A stretch of 64,000 nucleotides of DNA from Thysanoteuthis rhombus (GCA_963457665.1 OY735218.1:46268841-46332840); one strand, 5' to 3'; shown: positions 1 to 12,864, counted from the stretch's first letter. Translations and numbers: made by a program. The notes: generated by a model from the letters alone, not told the origin.

Positions 1-418
1 TCAGCCGAGCAAGACTTTGAATATTGAATAGCATTACATTATGTTTTTATGGAATTAAAACTTCTCACTATTATTTTATTTCAGCAGCAATATAAAACGG
101 CATTATGCCTTAAATTTTGCAATAATTTATTGCTTAAACGATGGGTACGTATGCTAATGATAAAAAGCGACTCTATATTGAATAAAACATGATATTGAAG
201 AATGGTTATCGCTTCAAATGCGTTAAACAGTATTTTTTACAATAAAAAAATAAAGCCATGGATTTGATCTCAAAGAGACCGTGATCGCCATCCATACTGG
301 GTTTCACCGATGAATTGTTCTATTAATTGTTCCCCCCACCAAAAAAAAACAGAAAAAAAAACAAACCAAAAACAAAAACTGACTACTTAGTTTACATCAG
401 CTTTCGAATGATTCTGAA

Positions 419-419
<1 letters not shown>

Positions 420-483
<64 letters not shown>
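420..483. repeat. (TCTA)n microsatellite
   Basis: An uninterrupted tetranucleotide run of about 16 units in unique AT-rich sequence. No gene is seen from position 1 to about 1560. Confidence 0.97.
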
Positions 484-716
484 CATTGTTGGAGTCAGAG
501 GACTAAAAATTCAATCAATTACACCCCATCTTTCGAAAAATATTGAGTTTCCCAAATTGAGTTCTCAATAAAGGATCGATTTACAATGTAACTTTATACT
601 AAATTGCTTCCTTAGTCTGTGTCTGCTTTTTGTCACGTTTTTGCTTTTGCTTTTGCGAAAAAAAACTAATGTCGTTTTTGCAGCAGACAGTTATAGTGAC
701 AACGCACACCCTTTAA

Positions 717-718
<2 letters not shown>

Positions 719-756
<38 letters not shown>
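719..756. repeat. (CT)n microsatellite
   Basis: A dinucleotide CT run of about 17 units with one interruption near its right end. Confidence 0.95.
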
Positions 757-760
<4 letters not shown>

Positions 761-1047
761 TCTATACCCTAGTTTCATGTGCCTCCTGCTACCCTGACTT
801 CCGATGACTCAGCTTAATATATTATCATCATCATTTTCGTTTCTGGGAATGTTCGAAGATTTTCCCAAACAAAGTGATGATAATTGCATCTTCGCTTTAC
901 GCTCTTCTGGTTCAAAAATTTTTGGGGGGTAAAATTGTATTTTTGGATATCGGGGGAAACCTGCGAGTTATTATGAAATGAATCATTGTAGTCCAACAAA
1001 TGGCTTCACCAATCAGCCAAGTATGGTACAGATTTTCCTCTTTGCTC

Positions 1048-1049
<2 letters not shown>

Positions 1050-1096
<47 letters not shown>
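1050..1096. repeat. (TG)n microsatellite
   Basis: A dinucleotide TG run of about 23 units. The open frame crossing it on the minus strand is a chance Thr-His repeat frame and is not annotated. Confidence 0.96.
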
Positions 1097-1099
<3 letters not shown>

Positions 1100-1559
1100 C
1101 TTCGGGTTTCTTGGTCACATTTTGGGGGCTACATCCTTAGGAAATTGAATGACTGTACCACTAGGCATCAGATAAAACAGTGCTTTTTGGGGTTTCCTTG
1201 GTCATTTGGGACCAACAGAGTTGAAATTTAGTGCAGGTATTTTCTAGATAAACTTAAATAAAAGTTTGTTTTTTAAGATAAATTTGATAAATTCTCAAAA
1301 TGGTTAGTTCTGATACATACGCTACCGTGATTTATTTATGCGGACTACAGATATTTCAAATATTTTTGCTCATCAATTGTTGGGATAAAGTCTTGTATTA
1401 CATACTGAAAGCTGTTACGAGCAACGTTCTCTTATGCATCTGCTGTTCCAACCGTCATGTCGTAAGAGCAATGGTCGATAAAGGAATGGGGCTGTAATGG
1501 GCACAAGCTGCACCATTAAACTTAGGTAAGACACTGACTTTGCGCCCCCCTCATACACT

Positions 1560-1792
1560 TTTCGTCGTCATCATCTGTTTAGCGTTTACATTACCAGATT
1601 TTTCTATCATGGGTGTCACTGAGCCAAAACTGTCTGGACTTATCTAAGTTATTACGCCATTTTATTCTTTTGCAGGCAACAGTTTCGAATATGATCTCTG
1701 GATATCCACATTGTAAATCGTGATATCCAGCAATTGTCAGACATTCACAAAAATCATGTTCAGCATCACATGGAGAGATCACAAGACATCAC
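1560..1792 (-). mobile_element. RTE-like LINE 3' fragment with inverted 5' piece
   Basis: Read on the minus strand, 1560-1745 matches the 3' end of the RTE-like LINE seen best at 43640-44680, including the segments for 'tctgacaattg...gatatcacg' and 'cacccatgatagaaaaa'. From about 1749 to 1792 the sequence matches a more 5' part of the same element but on the plus strand; it translates to a piece like MFSITWRDHKTS, against MFGLT and what follows in the other copy. The two pieces meet head to head and the roughly 90 bases between them in the reference copy are missing. No intact frame remains. Confidence 0.72.
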
Positions 1793-2379
1793 TTTCTATA
1801 AGAAAAAAAAAACCCAGAGATTTCGAAAGAATAATAAAAATTCAAATGGCAATGTGCTTAGCATTGTGCAAGACTGGCCTTGTATTTAAATACTCAATTA
1901 TGGAAATTTTATCCAAAATATTTACGTATGCATTAGATTAGAGCATTTCCGCTCCCGGGCTATCTTCCCTTGAGAGCCTTCAGGCTCAAGCCAACTCACC
2001 CTTATGGATAATCCATCATGGGATTGAAGGCTCTAGAAAATATGACTCCCAAGGGTTCATGCCTTTTTCGGAATTCAGGGACGTTAAAGTGAAAACGTTG
2101 ATTGAAATCGGAATTCGACGATTAACGAGAATTTTTTTGAATGCTATAAAATGAACCCACGTGCATCATAGGAATCTCAAGGAAAATAAAATAAATATTC
2201 TGAAAGGTGGTCTTTAAGAATCAAACTTTTGCCGCGGAACAGAGATTCAGAGGAATTAAGTGAGCAAAACAATAGATGATATCCTTTGTGGAGTGCAACA
2301 CGCCGTTGACTTTTTGAATACAGTTATGGTTATGTTGGCATACGATTGATTATTCAATGTCGAAACTGATTCAGCAAAA

Positions 2380-3420
2380 CTATGATTAATTTAGATTTTA
2401 CACCAGCTTCGAAATCACCTAAATATCAAATTAGCCCTACCTGCAAACAAAATCATTGAAATATGGGTACTTATAACGAACTAATGTTCTCTTAACATCA
2501 ACAAGAATGTCTAGAAACAAAATTTCGGCTTACTGATGGGTCCCCTATAAGTGGTGTTGGATTGTCTTTTCCTATAATTTCTTACGTATCATACCTGAAA
2601 CAGTTTCCTATTTTAACTACATTGACAGTGCCTTAATACTATACCTCCATCACGCAGATCTAAACAACTCAGTAACGAAACACAATAGAACCCTCTATCA
2701 GATTCATGCAACAAAAGGGTTCCAATAATCGCTTACCTTTTCTTGACATCTAATTATACAGAACAGTAACATCAAACTACAATCAAGAAAGACCAATTTT
2801 TACCCCCCTCACACCAAAAATGGAATCAGGAATAAGATTCCACCAAAATATGTAGCCCATAATACCCCGGGAGGTAATGAATACATCGAATACAACGTAA
2901 GATGAAAGGCAGATAAAATATTCACGACTAAAAGTGAACAAAATAAAAAAGATACCAGCAGCACGATTAGGAGCATCATATTACACATGGATTCAACCAT
3001 CGTCGACCTCAGCTCCAACCTGAGCTAATTGAATACTGTCACCATCACCTCGACAATCATCAAAGCATAAATGCCAGCTCCGGGCAGAGCTGGCATTTAT
3101 GCAATACAATGCAAGGATTGTGACAAGATCTGCGTAGATGACATCGAGACCTCTCGAAAAAAGAATATTAAAGAACAAAAGAACCTTGAAGTAGACAAAG
3201 AGACGAATTCCCTGTTCGAAAACAGAAACACACAACTTTCAAAAATCCAACCTCATCAAAAATGTACACAACTCCTCGACAAGCAAATGCATCGAGGCAG
3301 CCCTTATATCCGGATGTAACACAGTAGCTCAAATCTATGGATATTTCAACATGCACATTTTTCAAATACATCAATTTGGGAACAAAATCATGTGAAAACA
3401 ACACGTCATAACATTAGCAA
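2380..3420 (+). mobile_element. Degenerate Penelope-like retroelement (RT plus GIY-YIG)
   Basis: Penelope-like elements encode a reverse transcriptase followed by a GIY-YIG endonuclease. Motifs appear here in that order across several frames: a trace of the RT motif MGSP-SG near 2530-2555, LPFLDI near 2735-2750, then a GIY-YIG start from about 3090 reading AGIYAIQCKDCDK, where the family has GIY-I-C--CDK followed by YIGET. In this copy the YIG part reads ICVDD, so the second signature is lost. A last motif resembling IEAALISG follows near 3293. Frameshifts and stops make the copy non-functional. The sequence to about 3925 may be its 3' flank, because a related stretch surrounds the RTE copy at 20.6-21.8 kb. 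Confidence 0.7.
3065..3102. repeat. Perfect 16-bp inverted repeat (hairpin)
   Basis: The arms at 3065-3080 (gcataaatgccagctc) and 3087-3102 are exact reverse complements separated by the six bases cgggca. It lies at the boundary just before the GIY-YIG part of the decayed Penelope-like element. The right arm overlaps the codons of the GIY start. Confidence 0.95.
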
Positions 3421-3539
3421 ACATGATATACCTGGAGACATACTAGCCCCTTGTTCAAGAAAACTTCCACACACGCACGCATATACATGCTAAGTTCTAC
3501 CTACCAGTCATCCCCAAAAGACTAAAAGAATATAACTTA

Positions 3540-3925
3540 CTTTATCTTGCCCCATATAATTCGACACTTATCCATAAAATGCTCGATACCACTTCTCCTT
3601 CCAAAATTCTCAACAGTGACACAAAGAACTCTCCTAAAAAGTGAACAATCATTTGACTTCTTTCCTCTCACCAAACCCCATGTGACCACTCTCTTCTCAC
3701 AGATACTAATACAAACTCTTCCCCTTCCTCTACTACTTAACAATCAGAGAACATACCATAAAGTATGCCCGTTCTCATTCCATTCATCACGCTCAAACAT
3801 GTAAACAGCAGAGAATTTTTTGCGTCGCTACAAATGCGTTTTGAAAATGTTGTTAGAACTAACAAAATGATCAGAAGCATGTCAACGTGAAATATGTTCT
3901 TTTGAGATGTAACACTTAGTGTTAT
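3540..3925 (+). repeat. Possible Penelope-like 3' flank
   Basis: Two stretches recur at about 20450-20580 and 21840-22140, in the same order and strand: one resembling 'tcgacacttatcc' and one resembling 'catgtaaacag' followed by 'gagatgtaacac'. A shorter and weaker match to the first occurs near 23365. Placement directly downstream of the Penelope-like coding remnant suggests a 3' untranslated region, but this is inference. Confidence 0.4.
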
Positions 3926-4040
3926 TGTGAAATCACCATCACCATTTTGTCGGATGACCTCACAAAAAACACTTACGCATATACATGTAGACACGTATAT
4001 ATAATTAGGTACTTTTGTCAGCATAATGATGCAGTCATGC

Positions 4041-4088
4041 CTATATATATCTATATCTATATCTATCTATCTATCAATCTATCTATCT

Positions 4089-4132
<44 letters not shown>
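4041..4132. repeat. Compound (TA)/(TCTA)/(TC)/(TA) microsatellite
   Basis: Successive blocks of TA, TCTA, TC and again TA repeats. The Ile-Tyr-rich and Ser-Leu-rich frames through it are artefacts. Confidence 0.96.
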
Positions 4133-4139
4133 GCATGTA

Positions 4140-7080
4140 TGTGCACGTGAAGAGAACGACAAAAGAACTGAAGTATTAGTTGATACGAGGTGTATCGCAG
4201 CAGAATGAGAAGTTTATCTCCGTTGATCAATAAAGGGTTTTGAGAAAGTTACCGAATACAAGAGGAACCTACAGTAGACCAAGAGATGCATCAGCCGGAA
4301 TGCTCCGATACAAACAACCAAGATGAGGACAACAGTTGAAAAAAAACAGTACATAAAACATTTTTGTGGTTCCATAAAACACAGCAGTGTACTTTTTATC
4401 AAAGAAGAAGCCTCTTTACAGGCTCTTAACTGACACACCACGACGGAGACGTTTCTCTCTCTCTCTCTCTCTACACTGTATTTGTCATCTGTTTTGAAAG
4501 TATGAAAGTTGGTTGAATTGGAGAGGTTATTTTGCTTCAAATATAGATTCTTTCTACATCCGGTTATTAAGTGAATAGGAATCACAGGAAAATCTGCCAT
4601 GTCTCCCTTTAATGGTGTTTTGTTACCTTTACTATTTGGAACCGAGAGTATTTGAAATCATGTTTTCGTTCTAAAGCTAAATGTCTAATGCTATCAGATA
4701 ATCTAGATCGGAAGGAAATGGTGTATTTTCGAAATGTTTTACGAAAATACTTTATTTTCCGGATTCATTTGTCTTTCAAAGTTTAAAGAGAATCATTTCT
4801 GAAACAAAATTGACAAATTAAGTCTACTATGCCTGAAAGAAAGAAAGCCATAAGAAGCTCAATTATACTGATTTTATGAAAATATGGATGGCTTGAAAGT
4901 ACAAGTAAAGAACAAGGTTTTGGCGTGGGATTATGGAAGATCAAATTCAAACTTTGTAATAATATAGTTTTTGTATTATTGGGAAAGTCTTGGAATTCTT
5001 TTCAGGTGGTAAACATCTGGAATAAGTTACCTTGAAGGAATTTGAAACCAAACAAATGTTTATCAGCATTGCAGATCAACAGTCAACAGAAAAAGCAAAA
5101 ACAAAACAAAAACATCTCACGGTAACAATTACTTAAGCCGTTCATTTTACTTTTTATCAAGCTGTAAAAAATGAGATAGTGTAGAATTTGCCACCAAATC
5201 ACGAACTGACAGTCTTTTTCAAACAAAATGGCGGAGTCGGCTTGATTATAGCGTAATTATACATTAAAAAAAAAAAAATTCAAATAAATTTTGCAATATA
5301 TATTCTTTTAAGAGGGTAATTTATAATAAAACATGTTTAAAATAAATAATAAGGGAAATATCAAAAGACCAAGTCGTGGCACCGCTGAAATCAAAGGAAC
5401 ATGCGACTTTATCTCATGTTGCAATTTAGATTTGTCTTTAAATACAAGAAAATGAAATTTAGATGATGTTAAGTGAAATAAGTAATGTTATTTGGCTTAT
5501 TCAAATTAATAAAATGTTTATAATACCCTCCGTTGATTGTTTATATTGAATATACCGTTATTTCTAACGACATCGATTTACTAGTTTAATCTAGAATTGC
5601 AACCAATTTGTTAAGATTAAGATCTGTCTATTTTAATGCCTTTAATGCCTTTCTCTTCAAGAAATACAATTTTCCTGCCCTCATATAAAACATTCCTCTT
5701 TAGTTGTAACACTATATGTTTGCTGTATTTCTTTCATTTCAATTTTAACTGTATCTTATTGCAACCACTCAAATCAATTTCGATAATCCAGATTTTCACT
5801 ACTTCTGTTCCATTTAGTATTTCTAGTTGAAAATATGTTGGCTGTCACGAATAAAAAATATGTTGTTTTTTTTATTTTTAATATGAAGCATTATTTTTTG
5901 GTAAAGTAAAGAATTTGTCCAGTGTATCAGACAGAAAGTCCAAGTATACTTTCATTATACGACATATTTACCAATTTGTTTCAATATCTTCTGTGATCAC
6001 TCTGCCATCTCAATATTTCCATCTTCCCAAATGTTTTACCTCTCTCAGCAACGAACTATCCCGAGTGTTTTTTGCAGTCTTCTGCAAAATTGCATTTTTT
6101 TCATTGAAATAATTCTCCAAAGACTGGGATGAATTGTATTCCAAAGGTGTAACATCTTGTGAATACGTCGCTCGATGAGTGGGAGTTTGCCGTTAGATGA
6201 GTGAAAACTGAATGGAACTGGTTCACCATTCCAATCATAATTATACCAATATAATCAGCTAAAGAACCCCAGATATTCATCGTTATAAGTGTATACCCCG
6301 GGTACAAAAGCTGTTATTCTCAGCCAATTTTGACGTTATAAATTTTATCATTTCTCTCTCTCTTGGGTTGCTCCGAATGTTATTATGCCAAAGAAATATT
6401 TCAAATCGTATTCATTGAATATATTACAAACACATCAAGTCTGAGATAACGAATATAAACCTTAGAATATTATTCGTATTATCCTGTTTTCTCTTTTGTT
6501 CTTGCAATATAGTCAGGGTGCCGAAAGGATTATCAAATAAAAATAAAGCCGATAAGATTAGCCAATGATGCTTGGCTTAAAAACACTTATTTTCGCCTTC
6601 ATAATCAAGTGTTTAGCTTTCATTTTATGTTTTTTGTGCATTCAATGTCTGAAAGCAAAGTTAGGTTTATTCATTGATCAGCAACATTTTTACTTTGCTT
6701 TCCAATGCCTTTTGTTGATCCACGTAGTTCATTACGATTACGTCCTGTTTTCAGAATTAACGTTCAAAATCCCGGTACTTGTCTAGATTCAAACATCAAC
6801 CATAACCATCCATAAGAACTATGCAACGAACTCAGTCAACTGAACAGTTCAAACAGCTAAGTTCTGTACAAGATGGAATGATGAAGTGCTGAATGAAATA
6901 GGAAAACTGTATTGCTTCGTTATTCCAATTGTTCAAAATACTGCACTTTACGTTGGCTTCGACAGCTGCCGGTGGCAGACATAATGAGAAGGCGACTGTA
7001 TCAGCCACCATAACAGGCTTTTTTCCTTTTGTGATTGTTGATATTTGCTCGTTCACGCTCACCAGGACAGAAAACCACCC
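4140..7080. other. No gene recognised
   Basis: AT-rich sequence with a short (TC)n run near 4452-4472. A 128-codon minus frame at 4214-4600 crosses that run and has no family features; I treat it as chance. Nothing else is recognisable up to the CA/TA run at 7081-7125. Confidence 0.6.
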
Positions 7081-7125
7081 CCCACACACACACACATATA
7101 AATATATATATACATATACATATAA
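7081..7125. repeat. Short (CA)n(TA)n microsatellite
   Basis: A short CA run followed by imperfect TA repeats. The 126-codon minus frame at 6832-7212 crosses this tract and is not supported as a gene. Confidence 0.9.
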
Positions 7126-7129
7126 GGGC

Positions 7130-8136
7130 TCAGAAAATTCAAAATAATAGTCCATATATAAGAACTTGAAGGCTAACATTTTAACAGCATGTAAGTTTAG
7201 GTCCGTGATCATTTCTACTTGAGAAAGCCTCTTCGTGGCATAAATGCAAATTTGCTATTCACTAAACAAGGAATCACATGGCATTTCAAAAGTTGAATGC
7301 TGTTTGGTGACATATAGCTATCAACGAGTCCAGAAAACAACTCATGATATAATAAATAAGTATTTTCAAAATTACTGCCGTAGAAACAATCTTTCTAAAA
7401 AGAGAATCGTAAACAACAAAAGCAAGCTTTATCCATTAACAGTCTGAAACGAGTTCAGTGGAGGCTTTTCTGCTAAGTATAAATTCATTGGAATTCTATT
7501 ATGTACATAAATGCTGTCAATGTGATTAACTAGTTTACGCATAAATAAAAGTTATTCACCAAACCTTGTATACTTTGGGCAGGAGATCACTAGAATCGGG
7601 TACCGAGTGAAGATACAACTTCTGACTCGGTGATAGTTACCATCGTGACTAGTTAACACACCATTACACAATGATAAGGCGCCTATATAAACTATATGCA
7701 TATTATTCAAATATTCTGATTACAGTAAAGTAGAAAGGTTGTGTACACGTAGCGAGCCAGGAGTGCCTTACAATCACTATTAATCTGGTCCTTCGTCAGA
7801 AAATGATTCGTGTTCTACGGAGATCTTCAACTTCTAAACAAAAACTTACACACACACACACACACACTCAAGCACAGATTCAAGCAAGTAAGCCCCCCAA
7901 AGTTTTACCTCAGGGCACACACATTTTTTGATCCATGCACGAAAATTAAATACTTATGAATAGAGTTTGGTGCAGTGGTGTATCAAACATTTGATTTTAA
8001 TCTCCTTCTTTATCAATACAAATGCCCCAATGCAACAACAAGAATCACATGAGACCGATCATTATAGATTGAACATTTTAGAGCACATTTCAGCTAAAAA
8101 CTACGTCAGACCATCGACACAATCAATCCATCCTTA
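7130..8136. other. No gene recognised
   Basis: Unique AT-rich sequence. It holds a short (CA)n run near 7847-7867 and no recognisable coding or element motif. Confidence 0.55.
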
Positions 8137-8137
8137 C

Positions 8138-8151
8138 ACGCACACACACAC

Positions 8152-8248
<97 letters not shown>
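8138..8248. repeat. Compound (CA)n(TA)n microsatellite
   Basis: CA repeats to about 8193 pass directly into TA repeats to 8248. The frame at 7967-8284 runs through it and is spurious. Confidence 0.97.
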
Positions 8249-8249
<1 letters not shown>

Positions 8250-8250
<1 letters not shown>

Positions 8251-9710
8251 CTTGATCTTTCCATTTTTTCCTCTCCCTCAATAACTATTTTCATGCATAC
8301 ACTTGATGCGCGATAGAAATAGTGCTTGCTCATATTTATTCTAAACTGGAAAATATATAATTCGAATCTGATTTATATCCACCCATTGCATGTGAAGCCA
8401 ATAGACTTAAAATGTTCCTGGTCAGTTGACATCCTTAGATGATGAATTTTTCAACTATTTCTAGAGTGCTCGTTTCGGCTATTTCGTAATATATATGCTG
8501 TTTCGGTGAAGCAACGATCATATTTCACTCTGTGACTATTTTATATTTCTTGGTCCAGTCCTTCCACGTGGAATGACCTTGCATGATCCCGGTGCCACCA
8601 GACCCGAGACCCCTAATGTATTTGCCCCCACGCAATGTCGATATAGATTAATGTCAAAAAGATTTAAGGCAATCGGCTAGTTTCACCAGTAAACAGTGGC
8701 CACTTAACTGCCAGTAAATGCGTCAGGGTTCAGAGTTTTTCGTTGACCCTGTCTCGTGACCTGTATCCTTTCGTGCGACTGGTCATCTCACGCTAAAAAC
8801 TTTCTATTTCACTTAGAATTGTTGTGCCAATAATATAGATCAGTGAAACTCGGTGATAACTTTTGCGAAACTGGTTGTTTTCTGCTTTCTGGTTGTGGAA
8901 AACCACACTGTAACGGCTTGGAAAAAAAGACATCATTCGACAAAGATCTATATTTACTGCCAATTAATGCTTTTATAATTATTTCTGTCGGATTATATAT
9001 TTATTCCTTAATAATATAATTACCAGCGTTGGGATTATCTGTACACATACAGGCCCACGCGCACACACACGCACACACACATATGCATATATATATAAAT
9101 AGGATTTTATCCTTGATATATTCAAAGTCTATTCCTGGACGTAATTAAACAATACATTTGCAGATTGAAATTTCATTTTCTGAAGATACGAATAAACTTT
9201 GTTAAACAACATATTTTCACAGAAATATGACTGTGAGACAAGGAAAGGTTTTTCCAAAGAAATTAAAATTTCATTTATGCGCATCATAAGCATAATAAAT
9301 TCGGTAGTTATATTTATATAGATATATGTGATTATAACTCGTGACGATAAACTTGCTCTGATTTTTTTCCTGGAAAAAAGGCAAAGGTAAAACAGCTAAT
9401 GAATCACATAAAAGAATATAAAATTGATATTAATTTACTGATATAAATAAAAATGTATCTTATCTACATGAACCAAGATCCTAAAATTGAGTTTGAAATA
9501 TCTCTGACTAATAAGATTTCTTCTATTTCCAAGCTGAGTACCCTATGTATTGATCAGTCATTACTTAACTAGATATTAGAATCCAAACACTTGTTCGAAT
9601 TTATTATTATCTCTTTATAAATCTTTATACTTGTGTTGATTAATATCTATGTATTTTGAACTTATTTCCATTTATCTAGATAGGTCTATAACCATATTCC
9701 TATTCCATAA
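8250..9710. other. No gene recognised
   Basis: Unique sequence. A somewhat GC-richer stretch at about 8560-8780 has no open frame or motif that I recognise, and a short CA/TA run lies near 9060-9100. Confidence 0.55.
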
Positions 9711-9718
9711 TTCTCACT

Positions 9719-9724
9719 CTCTTC

Positions 9725-9778
<54 letters not shown>

Positions 9779-9803
9779 ATTTATCTTTCCGTCTATCTAT
9801 CTA
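9719..9803. repeat. (TC)n(TCTA)n microsatellite
   Basis: A TC run passes into TCTA repeats, with degenerate TCTA units after 9780. Confidence 0.95.
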
Positions 9804-10214
9804 CGTATTTATCGAGTGTGCTTAGGTGGAAATTACACATACGAGTATACATTAAAATAACGGAAAAACTGTCCGCTTACATCACACAAGTTAGTTTGAG
9901 AAAGGTGTGAATCTATTTCTTGTACTCTGTTTTTTTGCCAGATATCTTGGTAAAAAAATCCTATAGACTTGATTGGAAGAGAAACTATTATCTCTCTATC
10001 TTTACTGATTATGTTGGATGTATGACCATTGTTAAGAACAGGGATACTACATTTCCCTTATTTGCCCCTCTGCCAAATTTAATTATATCTGCGCCTCACC
10101 TGCACATAAATGGATCATCGCGTTGTCTAAATGATATCCCCCAAAAATTCCTTCATCTGAAAATATCTAAAAAACATCAGCCGAAAATTTGGGTGCAGCC
10201 ATGGTTTCCAAATA

Positions 10215-10865
10215 CTGCTAGACGAACTGGATGAAGAAGAGACTCAGTAAAACCAGTGTCATGTACAGAAAACATTTAGAGGACAAAGAGATAATGATTA
10301 ACATCGAAAAATGCAGAGTTTAATGAAGTACATCACTTCTACCGAGAGAAATGAATCTCCATGAAATCCTTTAAAGGAGGAATCCAGCGGGGAATCATTG
10401 TAGGTTCGTATGTTTTGCTGTAGAGTCAGCTCAACTTTCAAAAACAAAGAAAACCAATTATTCCTATAAAAAGGCATAAGACCAACGTATCCTGCCGATA
10501 ATCACCTATAGAGCTGAAACGCAGGACGTGACTAAATGATCAACACACAAACTGAGAATCATGAAAAGTACACTGGAAAGAATCATGACAAGGAGTGATA
10601 CAAGATAGCACAATATATTTAAACTCGGAGTTATCATAGGAACCATCAGAAAACTCAAATGGCAATAGGCTGATCATGTTACAATAATGACTGACAACCG
10701 ATAGATATCATGACTCATAATGTTGATGACCAGACCAAATACGAAACTGGAGCCAACAAAATATGAGATCACATGATAAACTAGACAAGTTCAGAAAGTA
10801 TTGACTCTGCAGCGTCGATGATAGAGAGGTTTGGCGAATGTCTATGTCCAACGATGGATGCTAAA
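10215..10865 (+). mobile_element. RTE-like LINE 3' fragment
   Basis: Degenerate copy of the same RTE-like LINE as 43640-44680. It begins in the segment matching LDELNEES (here LDELDEEE), continues through the 'aatctccatgaaatcc' region (consensus ISMRP), the 'atcacctatagagctgaaacg' region (TYGAET) and ends at 'gtctatgtccaacgatgg', close to the usual 3' end. Several frameshifts and stops are present. The 104-codon frame at 9920-10234 lies mostly upstream and is not part of the element. Confidence 0.75.
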
Positions 10866-10987
10866 AGTTGGCTGGTGATAGAGACCAAAAGAGCATTTTT
10901 TGAGAAAAATATTTTTATATGGTGCCTAGGGGTGTATCTAGGTGAAATGTCAAATTTGTAGCCCTCAAAATGTGACATAGAACTACC

Positions 10988-11037
10988 AGACACACGCACA
11001 TGCACACGCACACACACACACACACATACACACACAT
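10988..11037. repeat. (CA)n microsatellite
   Basis: Imperfect CA run with interspersed CG and TA units, about 130 bases beyond the RTE fragment end. Confidence 0.93.
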
Positions 11038-11366
11038 AACCAAAGAGACAAGAATTTGTTGCCAAATTGGCTGGTTGGTTGGGCGAGCCATTTGTGCAGC
11101 GATTTGACGCGATTCTTTTTTTTTTCAAATCAAATTTTCATAATCATTATATTTTCTATTGAATCCCATTATATATTCAACAATTTTGCTGCCGGTGAAG
11201 ATAAATCTTTATGGATGAAGATTTGACCTAAGTGGCCATTCACTCAACTTAATTTTACAACTAAACAAGTGATAAATAATTATAATGAATATAACTATAT
11301 AATGAAAAATATATTTGAATATGTCTTTGATGAATTTTAAAGAGGAGAATATACGCACGAGTGCGC

Positions 11367-11382
11367 GTGAACACACACACAC

Positions 11383-11414
<32 letters not shown>
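11367..11414. repeat. (CA)n microsatellite
   Basis: CA run of about 22 units with one CG interruption. Confidence 0.95.
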
Positions 11415-11419
11415 TCATA

Positions 11420-12285
11420 TAAGTAGTTTCTTCCGATTCTCTTTGAATGTAGTTCACTACTCTAAAGCTGGTAATGTCGTAAATAGATATTCACTTCCAA
11501 TCGATTTCATCTGAGGTTTTAGTAACATGAAAGTGAACATTTTGAGAAAAGTCCATTTTTTTATAAAGGGCGTTGGAGATAACTACAATCTTCAAGTGGT
11601 AGGGTACATTGTCACAGACAGAGAGACGAACAGAAAATTCACACTCTGTTATGTAGATAGATATTCTAACTGGCAAAACTCTAAAAAATCTTTGATCTCT
11701 TCCCGCAAATTTAATGGAAATATTCTAAAGACATCTTGTTCGGAACTTCGTATACTTGGACTCCACCCATTTTAATCAAGACTTGAAGGCAGTCTTGCGA
11801 GTAGCCCTGAGGTCCTTCAATTAACGCCCCGTGTTGTTTGTTTCGTTATGGTTAGTGTGTTCGGTACTTCAGAATTTCTCTTGCCAGCCAAAATATGGTC
11901 AGTGGCGACGTTTCGTCCAAAACTTTCTCTTCCCATTATCGTCTGTTCGGCCAGTCATGTGACAATATGTCAGATCGCATTCTTTTCAAAGAAACAAATA
12001 ATAAAGTTCGTTTCCAACAACGCTGCTCCCATTTCCGTCCGTATCACGAGTTCGCAAGTTGTTTTATTGAACAATTCCATCACTCAAGTCTCTTAACCCC
12101 TTTTCAGGTTGGCTAAATAATATGATGGGGTAAGCGTCAATCATAGCAGTTGTCTTTGTTCTCATCACAAAGGGGAAATGATGTTTTTCCGTCCCGTTAC
12201 AAAATTCCTTTCATCCTATTTTATTTTCCATCATTTCATCGATTGAATGGAAAATCTCGTTTCAGTCTACTTGCTAATTTGAAGG
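11420..12285. other. No gene recognised
   Basis: A less AT-rich stretch at about 11790-12110 is open in two overlapping plus frames (11848-12096 and 11895-12116), ending close to a 'ccccttttcag' splice-like string. I recognise no protein family in either frame, so no gene is called. Confidence 0.5.
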
Positions 12286-12289
12286 ATTT

Positions 12290-12860
12290 TTGAGTCGTAT
12301 TTCTTTCTTTTATCTTTATCATTATGATTCTGTCTTTGTCCCTCTCCCTACCTCTATCAGAGCACTGTCTTTCTTTTTTTTTCATTCATTGTTTTCTTTA
12401 AATAAATTTGGAGTAAGTCAATCTGTCAACAATTCAATTCTTTTTTTTCTCTTTTCGTCGACACATCTTATCAAATATATTTCTTATTCATTCTTTTCTT
12501 TTCAGTACTTTTTTCTCCGTCTTTCCTTTCTTTACTTTACCCACACTTGATCCTCCTCTAGGCTCTTTTTCATTCTTTCTTTATCTCTCCGTCTTTTGTG
12601 TATATTTCTTTCTTGCTGTCTTCCTCTCCTTATACACTTTTCTGTTTACACTGTCCTTTCTCATCTTTTTCTTTTTCTTTGTGTTTCTTTCCTCAAGACA
12701 CTTTATATCTTTTTTGGGCCTTTAATCGAGATGTCTCAGTTACAAACAGAATATTTCATATCTTTGACGGTCATATTTTCTGTCACACAATTTATTTTTT
12801 CATTTTTTTTTCTTTATATATCTTTTAGTTATTTTATAAATCAGTTAAAAATAGGATAGA
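12290..12860 (+). repeat. Pyrimidine-rich low-complexity tract
   Basis: About 570 bases strongly enriched in C and T on the plus strand, mostly TTTC, TCTT and TTT blocks, giving Phe/Ser/Leu-rich chance frames. It is not a simple microsatellite. No coding signal is credible. Confidence 0.7.
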
Positions 12861-12864
12861 CATT

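Noticed and set aside
4214-4600. 128-codon minus-strand frame
   Set aside because: It crosses a (TC)n run, has no recognisable domain, and its hydrophobic stretch lies in T-rich antisense sequence.
6832-7212. 126-codon minus-strand frame
   Set aside because: The central part is the translation of a CA/TA repeat and the remainder shows no family features.
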